Below are positions 42,938 through 53,513 of a stretch of 64,000 bases of DNA, piece by piece. Position 1 is the first letter of the stretch. The number at the start of each line of letters is the position of its first letter. Origin of the DNA: Anaerococcus provencensis (lineage in GTDB: Bacteria > Bacillota > Clostridia > Tissierellales > Peptoniphilaceae); the NCBI RefSeq assembly GCF_000312365.2, contig NZ_HG003685.1:226502-290501 (forward strand), in the 5' to 3' direction. A program made the translations under genes and the position numbers. The notes beneath the pieces are model-generated. The model was not told the origin of the DNA. It was given only the letters and a program-made list of their open reading frames with translations, and did no database searches.

Positions 42938-44170
42938 TTAAATTGCCCAGTTACCATCTACAAATATTGGGTATTCTTCCTCGTTTTTGTAGGCTGTGAT
43001 TTTAAGGTCACTTGTTCCCACCATGAAGTCTTCGTGGATCAGAGAGTCGTTGATTCCTCTTGTCTTTAGTTCGCTATCTTCAAGCTCTGCTCCACCTACT
43101 ACACAGGTTGGATATGCCTTGCCTAGGGCGAAGTGGCAGGATGCGTTTTCGTCAAATAGTGTGTTGTAGAATAAGATGTTTGAGTTTGAGATTGGGCTAT
43201 CGTATGGAACTAGGGCGATTTCGCCTAGGTTTTTGCTGCCTTCATCAGAATCTAACATTTTTGCTAATGTATCCTTGCCTTCCTTGGCGTCAAAGTCTAC
43301 TACCTTTCCACCTTGGAAAGTAAATTCAAAGTCATTGATTACTACACCATTGTAAACAAGTGGTTTTGATGCAACTAGTCTGCCATCTACCCCATCATAT
43401 TGTGGAGCTGTGAAAACTTCTTCTGTTGGCATATTTGGTATAAATAGGTCGCCTTTGGCATTTTTTGAGCCAGCGGACATCCAAATATGATCTTTTGGAA
43501 GTTTGACCCAAAGGTCTGTTCCATTTGATGATTCGTAGTGAACTTTGTCAAATTGGTGGTCGTTTAGGTATGTTGCCTTTTCTTCGAGTGTTTCGATGTG
43601 TTTTGACCAATTTGCTTTTGTATCTTCCCAAGAATCCGTAACTCTTGATACATCAAGGATTGTGTCCCAAAGCTTTTCGTAAGCTTCATCTTCGCTAAGG
43701 TCTGGGAATACTTTTTTTGCCCATTTTTTGGTTGGAACTGATATTACAAGCCAGCTTACAATATCGTTCATGGTATATTTTACAAATTCTTTAGTAGCCT
43801 TGGAATTTTCGCGAACTGCTTCAGAAATTTTTGCCTCATCAAGACCCTTCAATAGATCTGGGTCTTCGGCATAGATTGAAATTCTGTTTGATTTTTTGTC
43901 AGCTATTTGATATTTTAACTTTTCAATCTTCCAATCAGGCACTTCATTTAGTGTTTCTTGGTCTTGGTTTTCGTAAGTGAGCCTTGTAATAGCATCATCT
44001 CTCCAATCAATAGAAACATTTCTTGCACCTTTTTCATAAGCAGCTTTTGTAATAAGCCTAGCAAGCTCTGGGTTTTCAACAGGAGAAGTAATTAAAACAT
44101 CTTCACCATCTTTAACATTAACACCAAACTCAACAGCAAGCTTGGCAAAATTTTCAATTCTTTTGTCCAT
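42938..44170 (-). CDS. M29-family aminopeptidase
   Basis: This 410-residue cytoplasmic metallo-aminopeptidase of family M29 (thermophilic aminopeptidase/AmpS/PepS) cleaves N-terminal residues from peptides. The metal-ligand and catalytic segments are the NMPTEEVFTAPQYDGVDGR region (Glu), GEIALVPYDSPI (Glu), LFDENASCHFALG (His) and later LIHEDFMVGTSDLKI (His, Asp). GGAGG lies five bases before the ATG at 44170, so that start is chosen over 44182. It is monocistronic. The peptide substrates presumably come from host proteins; the oligopeptidase at 50927 is a functional companion. Confidence 0.92.
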   Translation of the reverse strand: MDKRIENFAKLAVEFGVNVKDGEDVLITSPVENPELARLITKAAYEKGARNVSIDWRDDAITRLTYENQDQETLNEVPDWKIEKLKYQIADKKSNRISIYAEDPDLLKGLDEAKISEAVRENSKATKEFVKYTMNDIVSWLVISVPTKKWAKKVFPDLSEDEAYEKLWDTILDVSRVTDSWEDTKANWSKHIETLEEKATYLNDHQFDKVHYESSNGTDLWVKLPKDHIWMSAGSKNAKGDLFIPNMPTEEVFTAPQYDGVDGRLVASKPLVYNGVVINDFEFTFQGGKVVDFDAKEGKDTLAKMLDSDEGSKNLGEIALVPYDSPISNSNILFYNTLFDENASCHFALGKAYPTCVVGGAELEDSELKTRGINDSLIHEDFMVGTSDLKITAYKNEEEYPIFVDGNWAI

Positions 44171-44374
44171 CGCATCCTCCATATTAATAATTATTGTGCT
44201 TTAACCATAAAATTTCTTGAAATTTGTCTTATAGCATAAACTTATAGTATCAGTATACTCGTAAATATATATGAAAGCCCATAAGCTTACCGATTATATT
44301 GTTGTAAACTTATAAAAAAATATTGTCGTTTAATTTAACAAGGTATATAATCATTGTAAAGAGGTATATTGATT

Positions 44375-46443
44375 ATGTTTATCAAGGTTTTCAAATTCAA
44401 AAAAATATTTTTAGGACTTATTTCAATTCTAATAATGGTATTTTCATATCCTATGGTCGAAGATATTTTATTTATGACTACAAAGAGATTGTCTCCTTGG
44501 GAATATGACGATTCCATGTCCTATAAGGAAATATTGGTATCAGATTTTGATGATGGAGATTCTCTTAAAAATAATATGCTAGACTTAGCAGAAGAATACA
44601 ATGTAAATATTTACTTTAAAGACTATGAAGTTACTAATCCATATGATGAATCAACATATTATTACATAAGTGATCAAAACTTCTTGGATAAATTGCCATT
44701 TACTAATAAAATGACAATTGATGAATTTAATAATTCTACATATGAAATGACCAACAATAAAAAAATCAAATCTTTAGATATAATTTCAAGCAAAAAATTC
44801 ATTGAATCCATAAGTAGCTTTAAAAACTATAAGTCAAAGAGATTTTTGGGGCAACTTTTAATATTTGGAGAAGATGATAACATAAATAATTTTGAAAATG
44901 AAATAGAAAAACTAGACATAAGCAAGTTAAACTTTGTTGATTTTAATCACGATATGTTTACATTCGAATTTTCTAGTATAGATAAGATAGTTTTTGCTAC
45001 GCAAGAATTTATTAAAAATCTAGAACTTGAAGCACTATTGGTTTTATTACTAATAATAATTGCAATGGACATTAAATCACAGCAAAGAAAGACGGTAATT
45101 TATAAGCTTAATGGATATACCAATTTTAATATATTTTCTTTGTTTTTAAAAGAAAACATTTTTATATTTATATTATCATCCGCTATAGCTATTGTGCCTA
45201 TTATTTTCATCTACCAGAAAGTTTTTAATATAAATTCATTTAAATTTTTACCAGATTACTTTTTTATCAGCTTAATAATAACAATCTTAATTTTTCTGGT
45301 GACTTTAATATCATGTCATTCATTAAACAAAGTTAATATAGTAGATACGCTTTATAGGAAAAAAGAAAATAATAAATTGAGTATTGGATTTTTAATTTTG
45401 AAAATATTAGCAATATGTATTTTAGGACTCAATTTATTAGAAACAGTAGAAGCAAAAAAAGAATATGATTTGTATACTGATGTCAGAAAAGTCTATAGTC
45501 CTATACATAAAGATTATTATATTCTAAATAGCAGTCATTTTTCAGCTGAGAGGCAAGTATATGAGGCAAAGGAAAAAGCCATAGATGATATTTTAAATAT
45601 GGATGGAGTCTTATATTATGAAATAAACTATGACTCTAATCCTAAGATAATATCAGCTAATATGAACTATATAAATTCATTAAATTTAAACTCTATCGAT
45701 AATGAAAAAATTGAAATAAATAAAGATAATAAATATAAGACCTATATAGTTACAAAAAATAGCGAAAAAAATTAAAAGAAAGCATCAAAAATTCGAAAAT
45801 GTTATACAAATCTCGTGGTTTAGAAACAGAAAATCCAGAGATAATAGTAATTGATAACATATTGATGTATCCACAAATTAATGAATATATTCACGGAAGT
45901 AAGCCGATCGATGACTTTGTCATAACCGCTTGTGACAAGGATTTTCTAAATCCAGCTAATTTATTATTTAAAGAAAATAATATAAATACTTTGCAAGAAG
46001 AGATATTTCCTGCCTTTGATGATTATATTTCAAGCAACTTATTAAAATTTGAAAAAGAATCAGATTTTTATGGAAACTTTGAAAAAGAGGCACAATCAAA
46101 ATTTATTGATTCAATGAAAAAAGTAACACTAATATTTCTAATTTATATAATTATAAATATTTACATATTTAATATGTCCTTTGCAGACGTGTCAAAAACA
46201 CTAGCAGTGAAGATGTTACTAGGCAATCCTATACAAAAATCTAGTATAAAAATATTCTTATGCAATGTATTTTTAACATTAATAAGCCTTTCATCAGCAT
46301 CCTATTTTTTAAAATTTAAATCAGGTATATATTTGAAGCTGCTTTTTGGATTAGTTGTCTTAGACCTCGTTGCTTATATATGTAACTTAGTGAAATATAA
46401 AAACAATCTGATCTTTGTATTGAAATCATCAATGGAGGAATAA
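44375..46443 (+). pseudogene. bacteriocin-associated ABC permease (DUF1430-like), split by frameshift
   Basis: Two ORFs make one permease of about 690 residues. The first (44375-45775) has an N-terminal helix, a large outer domain of some 190 residues, three helices and another outer segment. The second (reading from about 45763, first ATG 45799, to 46443) has the last outer segment and three helices. The frames join at an A7 tract (45765-45771), where one extra A would restore a single ORF. The layout resembles the large integral membrane partner of lactococcin-972-type bacteriocin ABC systems, and the matching ATPase follows after one base. The frameshift may be real, a slippage site, or a sequencing error. 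No bacteriocin gene is seen nearby. Confidence 0.6.
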
Positions 46444-46444
46444 A

Positions 46445-47077
46445 ATGGAAAGTCTAATAAAGTTAGATAAAATAAGCAAATCGTATGGCTCAAAAAATAT
46501 ATTTACTGATTTTTCTTTTGAAATTTCTAAAAACGAAAAAGTATTAATTATGGGGCCTAGTGGGGCGGGCAAATCGACTTTACTAAATATTTTAGGAACC
46601 TTAGAAAAAGTAGATAAGGGGCAAACAGTGCATTTTTCATATAAAAATATAAGGCCACAAAGCAAAGAGTCTATAATTTTATTAAGAGAAAAGATATCCT
46701 ATTTATTTCAAAATTACGCCCTAATTGATAATGAAACAGTTGAAAAGAATTTAGAATTAGCTTTGAAATTTTCTAAGGATAAAAATAAGGAAAAGATAAT
46801 AGATGATGCACTGGAAAAAGTAGGTTTAAAAGGCTACAGAGATAGAATGGTTTACTCATTATCGGGAGGTGAACAACAAAGAGTATCCTTATCTCGCCTA
46901 TTAATAAAACCATCAGAAATAATCCTAGCTGATGAACCAACTGGAAATCTAGATTATGAAAATGCTAAGGTAGTTATGAATATACTAGAAGAACTTTATT
47001 TAAAAGGAAAAAGTATAGTCATGGTTAGTCATGATACTAGATTTGTAAAAGATTTTGATAGAGTTATTGAACTATAG
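46445..47077 (+). CDS. ABC transporter ATP-binding protein (bacteriocin/MacB-type)
   Basis: This 210-residue stand-alone ATPase has Walker A GPSGAGKST (about residue 37), Q-loop FQNYALID, signature LSGGEQQRVSLSRL, Walker B IILADEPTGNLD and H-loop SHDTRF. GGAGGAATAAA spans the end of the upstream permease, so the two are coupled. The 'DEPTGNLD' type is shared by LolD/MacB/FtsE-like ATPases that work with large periplasmic-domain permeases. Its partner permease is frameshifted, so the system may be off or may depend on slippage. Strongly AT-rich. Confidence 0.87.
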   Translation: MESLIKLDKISKSYGSKNIFTDFSFEISKNEKVLIMGPSGAGKSTLLNILGTLEKVDKGQTVHFSYKNIRPQSKESIILLREKISYLFQNYALIDNETVEKNLELALKFSKDKNKEKIIDDALEKVGLKGYRDRMVYSLSGGEQQRVSLSRLLIKPSEIILADEPTGNLDYENAKVVMNILEELYLKGKSIVMVSHDTRFVKDFDRVIEL

Positions 47078-47178
47078 AGAAAAGGAAAATAATATTTAGA
47101 ATCTTATTATATTTTATTATTATTTTGTAAATAGTTATGATAAAATATAGCTTATTATAGATTGACAATGGAGGAAAT

Positions 47179-47919
47179 ATGATATTTAAAGAAAATCTTA
47201 ATAATCTAACTGATTTAGAAAAAGATATTATTTTCTATATTGAAAAAAACTCATGTGAAATACCAAATATGTCGATTACTGAATTGGCAGATAAAACTTT
47301 TTCTTCAATTTCTACCGTGTCAAGGGCTGTAAAAAAAGCGGGTATGGAAGGTTTTTCAGAATTAAGATATAGATGCTCATTACTTAACAAAGATGATTAT
47401 CAAATTCAAAATATAAATGAAATCATGAATAAATCTTTGCAAGAAACAGTAAGAACAATAGATAATTTAAGTGTTGACGATATAAATCGAGCTATAGATA
47501 TGATAATTAATTCAAATAAAATTTTTATAATTTCTAATGGATTATCGTCAAAGGTAGCGGATGAATTTGACTTGAAGTTGAATATACTAGGTTATAATAC
47601 TTTTAATCTTAATGATGAAAATATTATTTGCAATATTGATAAACTAATAGATAAGGATGATGTGCTGATTGTTATTACTTTATTTGATACTCTAGAAAAT
47701 TTATCTGTAAGCGCAAGAAAAGCAAAATATATAGGCTCTAAAGTTATTTTAATATCTTGTAATGAAAATAATAGGATAAAATATTACTCGGATATAAATA
47801 TTTATGGATACAAACAGGACAATCGTTCAATAAAAGATTTTGATGTATCTTCACGATTGCCCCTATTCATTGTTGCCAGAACCATAATTGATTATTTAGT
47901 TTTAAAAAGTGGGTACTAA
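47179..47919 (+). CDS. RpiR-family transcriptional regulator
   Basis: This 246-residue regulator has an N-terminal HTH (residues about 10-75: LEKDIIFYIEKNSCEIPNMSITELADKTFSSISTVSRAVKKAGMEGFSELRY). A SIS sugar-phosphate-binding domain follows (IFIISNGLSSKVADEF ... DVLIVITLFDT). GGAGGAAAT precedes the ATG. Its stop overlaps the convergent PTS EIIA gene's end by four bases. As neighbour of the fruK-PTS operon it is a good candidate for its controller, with a phosphorylated sugar as effector; DeoR-type regulators are more usual there, so this is inference. Confidence 0.88.
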   Translation: MIFKENLNNLTDLEKDIIFYIEKNSCEIPNMSITELADKTFSSISTVSRAVKKAGMEGFSELRYRCSLLNKDDYQIQNINEIMNKSLQETVRTIDNLSVDDINRAIDMIINSNKIFIISNGLSSKVADEFDLKLNILGYNTFNLNDENIICNIDKLIDKDDVLIVITLFDTLENLSVSARKAKYIGSKVILISCNENNRIKYYSDINIYGYKQDNRSIKDFDVSSRLPLFIVARTIIDYLVLKSGY

Positions 47920-48362
47920 TATCTTATATTTAAAATATCTAATATATCTTCTTTGTTTTGAGAATTATGAAGATTAACCCTAATATCTTTGTGCATTAGC
48001 ATCTTTGAAATATCTTTTAAGATCTTAAGATGAGTTGTAGATTTTTGGTCACTTGGTATTAATAAGCAAATTATAAAATCAATAGCTTGTCCATCCATGG
48101 CATTCCACTCTATACCAATATTATTTTTTATGATTATAATTGACGGATTTATTATACTATTATTACTTGCATGTGGGATGGCAAATCCATCCATCATACC
48201 AGTTGTACCTTGATTCTCTCTGTTTATTAAATCTTTATAAACATCTTCTCTACTATCAGCTATATTCAAGTCAATAGCTACTTTAGCAATGAAGCTAAAT
48301 ATTTCTTCTTGTGTACTAAAATTCTGATTTAAAAAGATTGTATCTTTATTTAGTAGTGTCAT
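47916..48362 (-). CDS. PTS fructose-family EIIA component
   Basis: This 148-residue EIIA domain has the phosphorylation-site histidine in MMDGFAIPHAS (about residue 65). GAGAGGAAAAA precedes the ATG at 48362, which overlaps the EIIBC gene's end by 17 bases. It is the last gene of the fruK-EIIBC-EIIA operon. It transfers phosphate from HPr to the EIIBC protein. It shares a four-base tail overlap with the convergent RpiR regulator. Confidence 0.88.
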   Translation of the reverse strand: MTLLNKDTIFLNQNFSTQEEIFSFIAKVAIDLNIADSREDVYKDLINRENQGTTGMMDGFAIPHASNNSIINPSIIIIKNNIGIEWNAMDGQAIDFIICLLIPSDQKSTTHLKILKDISKMLMHKDIRVNLHNSQNKEDILDILNIRY

Positions 48363-49794
48363 TTTTTCCTCTCTCAATACTATGTTTTCTAAAACTTCCC
48401 ATCATTAAAGCTGAAACCAAAGAACCAATAAGAATGGCAAATACCCATTTAAGTCCTCCGTTAACCACTGGTAGTACTAAGAAACCACCATGAGGAGCTG
48501 GAACTTCAACCTGCATAATGTAAATTAATGCGGCTGCAACAGAAGATCCAACCATTAAACTTGGAATCATTTTTATAGGATCTTTGGCAGCAAAGGGAAT
48601 GGCTCCTTCAGTTATATGAGTGGATCCTAGTATAAAGTTTACTAACCCAGCATTATATTCGTCTTTATCATAATAATTTTTAAAAATTAGAACGGCAAAC
48701 CCTGTTGCTAGAGGAGGCACTATACAAGCTGCTGAAACGCCAGCCATAAATTTATAGTTTCCTTGAGCTAGCAATGCTGTTCCAGTTACGTAAGCTGCTT
48801 TATTAACCGGTCCGCCCATATCAAAAGCAGACATACATCCGACGATAATTCCTAATAATATAGGGTTTGAATCTTCAAAACTTTTTAGAAAGTCCATCAT
48901 TGATGTATTAATGCTATTCATTGGAACATTTAGGAAAAATACTAAAGTTCCCGATACAAATACACTTAGTAATGGAAGTATAAAAATCGCTTTTAATCCG
49001 TCTAAGGATTTAGGCATATTTTTTAATGATTTTTGTAATATTAAAACAATATAACCTGATATGAATCCAGCGGCAATTCCTCCCAAGAAACCACTACCAC
49101 CCTGTACGCATAGCATGCCTGTTACAAATCCAGGCACTAGAGCAGGTTGCTTACCTATGCTTGAAGCTATAAAAGTCGCCAGAATAGGAACCATGAGACC
49201 CATTGCTGTTCCACCTATAGTGTTTAATAAGTGAGCAAACTGGTTATATTGATCACTTGTTGGATCTGAAGAATAAATCCCAAACAAAAATGATATAGCA
49301 ATAAGTACACCACCACTAACTACAAATGGGAGCATGTGACTTACACCATTCATTAAATGGTTGTACACTTTCCTGCTTGAGCTTTTATTTTCTTTTATAT
49401 CTGTATTTGAAACTTTTTCTTTTGATATTGATTCATTAATTTCTTTTTTAGAGTCGATGCTATCATCAGGGTATAATACTTTTCCTCTACCATTTATTGC
49501 ATCTTCTATAAGTTGGTCTGCATTTTTAATGCCATTGCCTACTGAAGTTTCAATTATCCTCTTATTTACGAATCTTTCCGCTTCAACATCTTTATCAGCT
49601 GCGATTATAACACAATCAGCATTTCTGATTTCATCTTCTGTAAGCTCATTTTCTATTCCAATTTGACCGTGGGTTTCAACTTTTATGTCAACATCATGTT
49701 TTTGTGCAGCCTGTTCTAGTGCTTCTTGAGCCATATAAGTATGTGCAATACCTGTTGGACATCCAGTTGCTGCTATAATTTTTATTTTTGCCAT
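48346..49794 (-). CDS. PTS fructose-family EIIBC component
   Basis: This 482-residue transporter has an N-terminal EIIB domain whose phosphorylated Cys lies in IIAATGCPTGIAHTYMAQEAL (C12). A linker (about residues 110-140) rich in Lys, Ser and Glu follows, then an EIIC domain with about eight to ten membrane segments, including AFDMGGPVNKAAY and THITEGAIPFAAKDP. It imports fructose (or a related ketose) as the 1-phosphate for FruK. The start overlaps the end of fruK by 13 bases, indicating coupled expression. Confidence 0.9.
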   Translation of the reverse strand: MAKIKIIAATGCPTGIAHTYMAQEALEQAAQKHDVDIKVETHGQIGIENELTEDEIRNADCVIIAADKDVEAERFVNKRIIETSVGNGIKNADQLIEDAINGRGKVLYPDDSIDSKKEINESISKEKVSNTDIKENKSSSRKVYNHLMNGVSHMLPFVVSGGVLIAISFLFGIYSSDPTSDQYNQFAHLLNTIGGTAMGLMVPILATFIASSIGKQPALVPGFVTGMLCVQGGSGFLGGIAAGFISGYIVLILQKSLKNMPKSLDGLKAIFILPLLSVFVSGTLVFFLNVPMNSINTSMMDFLKSFEDSNPILLGIIVGCMSAFDMGGPVNKAAYVTGTALLAQGNYKFMAGVSAACIVPPLATGFAVLIFKNYYDKDEYNAGLVNFILGSTHITEGAIPFAAKDPIKMIPSLMVGSSVAAALIYIMQVEVPAPHGGFLVLPVVNGGLKWVFAILIGSLVSALMMGSFRKHSIERGKNDTTK

Positions 49795-50705
49795 ATCTTT
49801 TTCACCTTTACTTTCTTGATATATTCTTCAACTTTATCTAGAGGACCTATACCAGCGTGTTCGGCTACATTTGCACCAGTAGCTGCAGAATATTTTAAAG
49901 AGTTTTCTATCGATTCATTATTTAAAAAATTTGCTAAGAAAGCCGCTAAAGATGCATCTCCACAGCAAGCGCTGCTTAAAAAATTAATTTTTGGAGAGTT
50001 ACACTTATAAATTTCATTACCATTCATAAAATACATCCCATTTTCGCCATCTGTAAGTAGTATATTTTTTGCTCCCATGCTGTTAACAGTTTTAAGTGAT
50101 TCTATTACATCATTTTCACTTTGAAGTGTAAAGTTAAATATATCAGAGAGTTCTTCAAAATTAGGCTTGATTAATATTGGATTATATTTTAATAGGCTCT
50201 TTAAATGTGATGAAGAAATATCTAAAATAACATTTATATTTTTATTTAAAACAGATTGAAAAATTTCATCATAAAATTCTTTGCTAACATTTTTTGGTAG
50301 GCTACCATTGATTGATAAGTAATCACCGTCTTCTAGTTTTTCTATTATTGATATAATTTCATTCAAATATTTTCTATCAATACTAGGACCCTCATCTACA
50401 AACTTAATTTCATTTTCGTCAAAACTTACAAAATAATTAATTCTAGTATCTTTATCAATAATAACTGGGATAGTATCTATTCCATTTTCGTTTAAATCTT
50501 TAATTATATACTTACCAGTAAATCCTCCGAACAACCCTAATACTTTAGATTCAATATTAAAAGCTTTTAAAACTTTAGAAACATTAATTCCTTTACCATT
50601 AGAAGAATAGTGTGAATTTTTGGTTCTGTTAACCTCGTTTATCTTTATATTATTTGCATAAGAATTTGCATCTATTGCTGGATTGAGTGTTAAAGTGTAA
50701 AACAA
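49782..50705 (-). CDS. fruK: 1-phosphofructokinase
   Basis: This 307-residue PfkB-family kinase phosphorylates fructose-1-phosphate to fructose-1,6-bisphosphate with ATP. It has the N-terminal LNPAIDANSYANNIKINEVNR substrate pattern, the GKGINVSKVLKAFNIES motif and the C-terminal CCGDASLAAFLANF motif. In that motif the usual GAGD catalytic loop reads CCGD, with the Asp base kept. It leads the fru operon. AAGGGGG is the ribosome site. A tagatose-6-phosphate kinase is the main alternative, but the attached fructose PTS favours FruK. Confidence 0.88.
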   Translation of the reverse strand: MFYTLTLNPAIDANSYANNIKINEVNRTKNSHYSSNGKGINVSKVLKAFNIESKVLGLFGGFTGKYIIKDLNENGIDTIPVIIDKDTRINYFVSFDENEIKFVDEGPSIDRKYLNEIISIIEKLEDGDYLSINGSLPKNVSKEFYDEIFQSVLNKNINVILDISSSHLKSLLKYNPILIKPNFEELSDIFNFTLQSENDVIESLKTVNSMGAKNILLTDGENGMYFMNGNEIYKCNSPKINFLSSACCGDASLAAFLANFLNNESIENSLKYSAATGANVAEHAGIGPLDKVEEYIKKVKVKKIWQK

Positions 50706-50926
50706 ACTAGCCCCCTTTCATAATAAAATTATATTATAAATAAGCGTAAAAATGTTTTCATTATTTTTATAAGAATCAATACATTCGTTTGTTTTTCCAG
50801 TTTTCCTACAAAATATTTTGAAAAAATTTTCAGAGTATTAGTTTTTTATTTTTGTAATTAAAAAATATAGACTTTTTGTAATAATAATTAATAGTAAAAT
50901 ATTATTATATAGGATTGGAGGAATGT

Positions 50927-52726
50927 ATGAAAAAAAGAAATGAAGTTGATGTTAAGGAAACTTGGGCTATTGAAGACCTTTTTGAAAGTGATGAGGTTTT
51001 TCTAGCTAGTATCGAAGAGCTCAAAAATATGGCAAATGATTTTGCTAAAAATCACAAGTCTTTTGAAAATGCTGATGATATTTATGATGCTTTGAATGAA
51101 TATTCTAATATCCATGCCCTTGCTGATAGGCTTGGAACTTTTGCAGGAATTAGCATGGAAACTGATACTACTGATCAATCTATGGCAAAAAGATATGCGA
51201 ATTTTGCCAATGAAATGAGTAAGGTTGATGCTTCTTTGAGCTTTTTTGAGTCAATGCTTGCTAAAACTGATAATAACTTACTAGAAGAAACTAAGGAAAA
51301 ATATCCAGAATACACATATTACTTGGATCAAATTATCAAAAACTCTAAGTATTTATTAAGCGATGAGACAGAAAAAGTTTTGGCAAATCTTATGCCAACC
51401 TTTGATGCTCCTTACAAAAATTACAATGATATGCGTTATGGGGATATGGACTTTGAAGATTTTGAATACGATGGAGAAAAAATTGTTCTAAATCACAATA
51501 CTTTTGAGGAATTTTTGGAATCTGATCCACGTGATGATTTACGCCGAGATGCTTTCAAGAGATACCACGATGTTTTGAGAAAATATGAAAATGCAGATGC
51601 TTCTGTTTATATGACTCATGTGGAAAATGAAAAGAGACTTTCTGATATCCGTGGCTATGAAACAGTATTCCATTATCTTTTGAGCATGCAAGATGTGGAT
51701 TTTGATATTTATGAAAATCATATCGACACTATTATGACAGAACTTGCTCCTCATATGAGAAAGTATGCAGGAATTATCAAAAAAGTTTATGGTCTTGACC
51801 AAATGACCTATGCTGATTTGAAACTTGATATTAACCCAGATTTTGAACCAGAAGTAACAATTGACCAAGCTCGTGATTACATTGTAGAAGGGCTTTCAAA
51901 TCTTGGTGAAGAATACAGCAGTATTTTAAACCGTGCCTTTGACGAAAGATGGATCGACTATGCACAAAACATTGGAAAGAGAACAGGTGCATTTGCATCT
52001 GGCCCTTATGGATCACATCCATTTATCATGACAACTTACAACAACAAGATGAGCCAAGTTATGACTCTTGCTCACGAATTGGGCCATGCTGGACAATTCT
52101 ACTTTACAAACAACAATCAAAATGCCATAAACTCTGATATGTCCATGTACTTTGTGGAATCACCATCTACTGCTAACGAAATTACCATGGAAAGATTTTT
52201 GTTAAACAAGGCAGAAGATGACAAGGAAAAACTTTGGGTTCTATCTACAATGATTTCTAAAACCTACTACCACAACTTTGTAACTCACTTTATTGAGGCT
52301 GCCTTCCAAAGGGAAGTTTATAGAAAAGTTGAAGCAGGCGAAAGTCTTACAGCAGCAGATTTGGACCAAATCTTTAAGGAAAAATTGGAAGAATTCTGGG
52401 GCGATGCAGTTGTATTAACTGAAGGCGCTGAGCTAACATGGATGAGACAACCTCACTATTATATGGGCTTATATCCTTACACATATTCTGCAGGACTTTC
52501 TGTAGGAACAGTTATATCTGATAAAATAGTAAATGGCACAGAAGAAGACAGAGATAGATGGTTAGAGGTACTTAAAACTGGCGGTTCTATGGGACCAATC
52601 GAACTTGCAGCAAAAGCAGGAGTTGATATGACAAGTACCAAGCCAATCTCAGAAACTGTTGCCTTTATTGGATCAATCATAGATCAAATAGATGAACTTT
52701 GCGAAAAACTAGGCATGTATAAATAA
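50927..52726 (+). CDS. pepF: oligoendopeptidase F (M3 family)
   Basis: This 599-residue cytoplasmic zinc peptidase of family M3B cleaves short peptides internally. The zinc-binding motif HELGHAGQ (HExxH) is at about residue 386, with the third ligand Glu in SPSTANEITMERF about 28 residues on. The N-terminal helical region is standard (KKRNEVDVKETWAIEDLF). GGAGGAATGT lies before the ATG at 50927; the TTG at 50915 is less likely. It is divergent from the fru operon and may form an operon with the FNT channel 32 bases downstream. It complements the M29 aminopeptidase. Confidence 0.93.
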   Translation: MKKRNEVDVKETWAIEDLFESDEVFLASIEELKNMANDFAKNHKSFENADDIYDALNEYSNIHALADRLGTFAGISMETDTTDQSMAKRYANFANEMSKVDASLSFFESMLAKTDNNLLEETKEKYPEYTYYLDQIIKNSKYLLSDETEKVLANLMPTFDAPYKNYNDMRYGDMDFEDFEYDGEKIVLNHNTFEEFLESDPRDDLRRDAFKRYHDVLRKYENADASVYMTHVENEKRLSDIRGYETVFHYLLSMQDVDFDIYENHIDTIMTELAPHMRKYAGIIKKVYGLDQMTYADLKLDINPDFEPEVTIDQARDYIVEGLSNLGEEYSSILNRAFDERWIDYAQNIGKRTGAFASGPYGSHPFIMTTYNNKMSQVMTLAHELGHAGQFYFTNNNQNAINSDMSMYFVESPSTANEITMERFLLNKAEDDKEKLWVLSTMISKTYYHNFVTHFIEAAFQREVYRKVEAGESLTAADLDQIFKEKLEEFWGDAVVLTEGAELTWMRQPHYYMGLYPYTYSAGLSVGTVISDKIVNGTEEDRDRWLEVLKTGGSMGPIELAAKAGVDMTSTKPISETVAFIGSIIDQIDELCEKLGMYK

Positions 52727-52758
52727 TAATTTTAACCTTAAGGAAATAGGTGAGGCTT

Positions 52759-53424
52759 ATGGATAAGTTTGATGGGCAAAGTTCCCAAATGATAAAAAAT
52801 CTCGTTTTGGGGATAATGGCTGGCATAATTGTTGGCTTTGGAGCAACGGTTATGATTGTAGTTGACAATCAGTACTTAGGCGCTTTCCTATTTGCAGGTG
52901 CCTTATTTATCATTTTAAGTTTAAAATATAATTTATTTACTGGCATGGTTGGATATTTTTTCTACAAGGAAAAATCTTCATTTAGCAAACAATTGATTAT
53001 AGTTTTGCTGGGTAACCTTATAGGGACATTTGTTATGGCCAATCTTATGCGCCTAACAAGGCTTGGGCCAATTCTTATTCCAAAGGCTCAAGCAATTTGT
53101 GCTACTAAGCTAGATGATGGATATCTATCAGTATTTTTGCTAGGTATTTTTTGCAATATGTTTGTTACAAATGCCACTCACCAGTTTAAATACAATCCCT
53201 ATCAAGTAGGCAAGTATTTGGCCATATTCATATCTATTATGACTTTTGCCCTATCAGGCTTTGAGCATAGTATTGCGGATAGTTTCTTTCTATTCTTATC
53301 AGGCATATATAGTAAAGAAGCTTTGATGTTCTTTGTTATAGTACTAGTGAGCAATATTATTGGTGGACTAATCATACCGACAGTGGCACTTTTCTATGAT
53401 GAGGACTTCCGATTGCCAGGTTAA
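52759..53424 (+). CDS. formate/nitrite transporter family channel
   Basis: This 221-residue membrane protein of the FNT family has about six helices. The repeat of two three-helix units is visible, with the pore motifs LFTGMVGYFFYK and FLLGIFCNMFV (in most homologues N-(x)-C-N-xxV). FNT proteins exchange small monocarboxylates such as formate, nitrite or lactate. AGGTGAGG precedes the ATG at 52759, which is preferred over the GTG at 52750. It is 32 bases after pepF. It is shorter than the usual 260-280 residues, mainly at the N-terminus. Confidence 0.8.
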   Translation: MDKFDGQSSQMIKNLVLGIMAGIIVGFGATVMIVVDNQYLGAFLFAGALFIILSLKYNLFTGMVGYFFYKEKSSFSKQLIIVLLGNLIGTFVMANLMRLTRLGPILIPKAQAICATKLDDGYLSVFLLGIFCNMFVTNATHQFKYNPYQVGKYLAIFISIMTFALSGFEHSIADSFFLFLSGIYSKEALMFFVIVLVSNIIGGLIIPTVALFYDEDFRLPG

Positions 53425-53446
53425 AAAATTAAATATAAAAAACTTA

Positions 53447-53476
53447 TTGACAAAGTTGATTTTTGGAGTATACAAT
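53447..53476 (+). promoter_or_regulatory. promoter upstream of gltX
   Basis: TTGACA (53447-53452) followed by TATACAAT (53469-53476) at a 16-18-base spacing. A short inverted repeat (AGGGAGTG-TTATG-CACTCCCT, 53504-53524) lies in the early transcript. Confidence 0.55.
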
Positions 53477-53513
53477 GTTATACTTAAATAAGCTAAGATG
53501 TGGAGGGAGTGTT

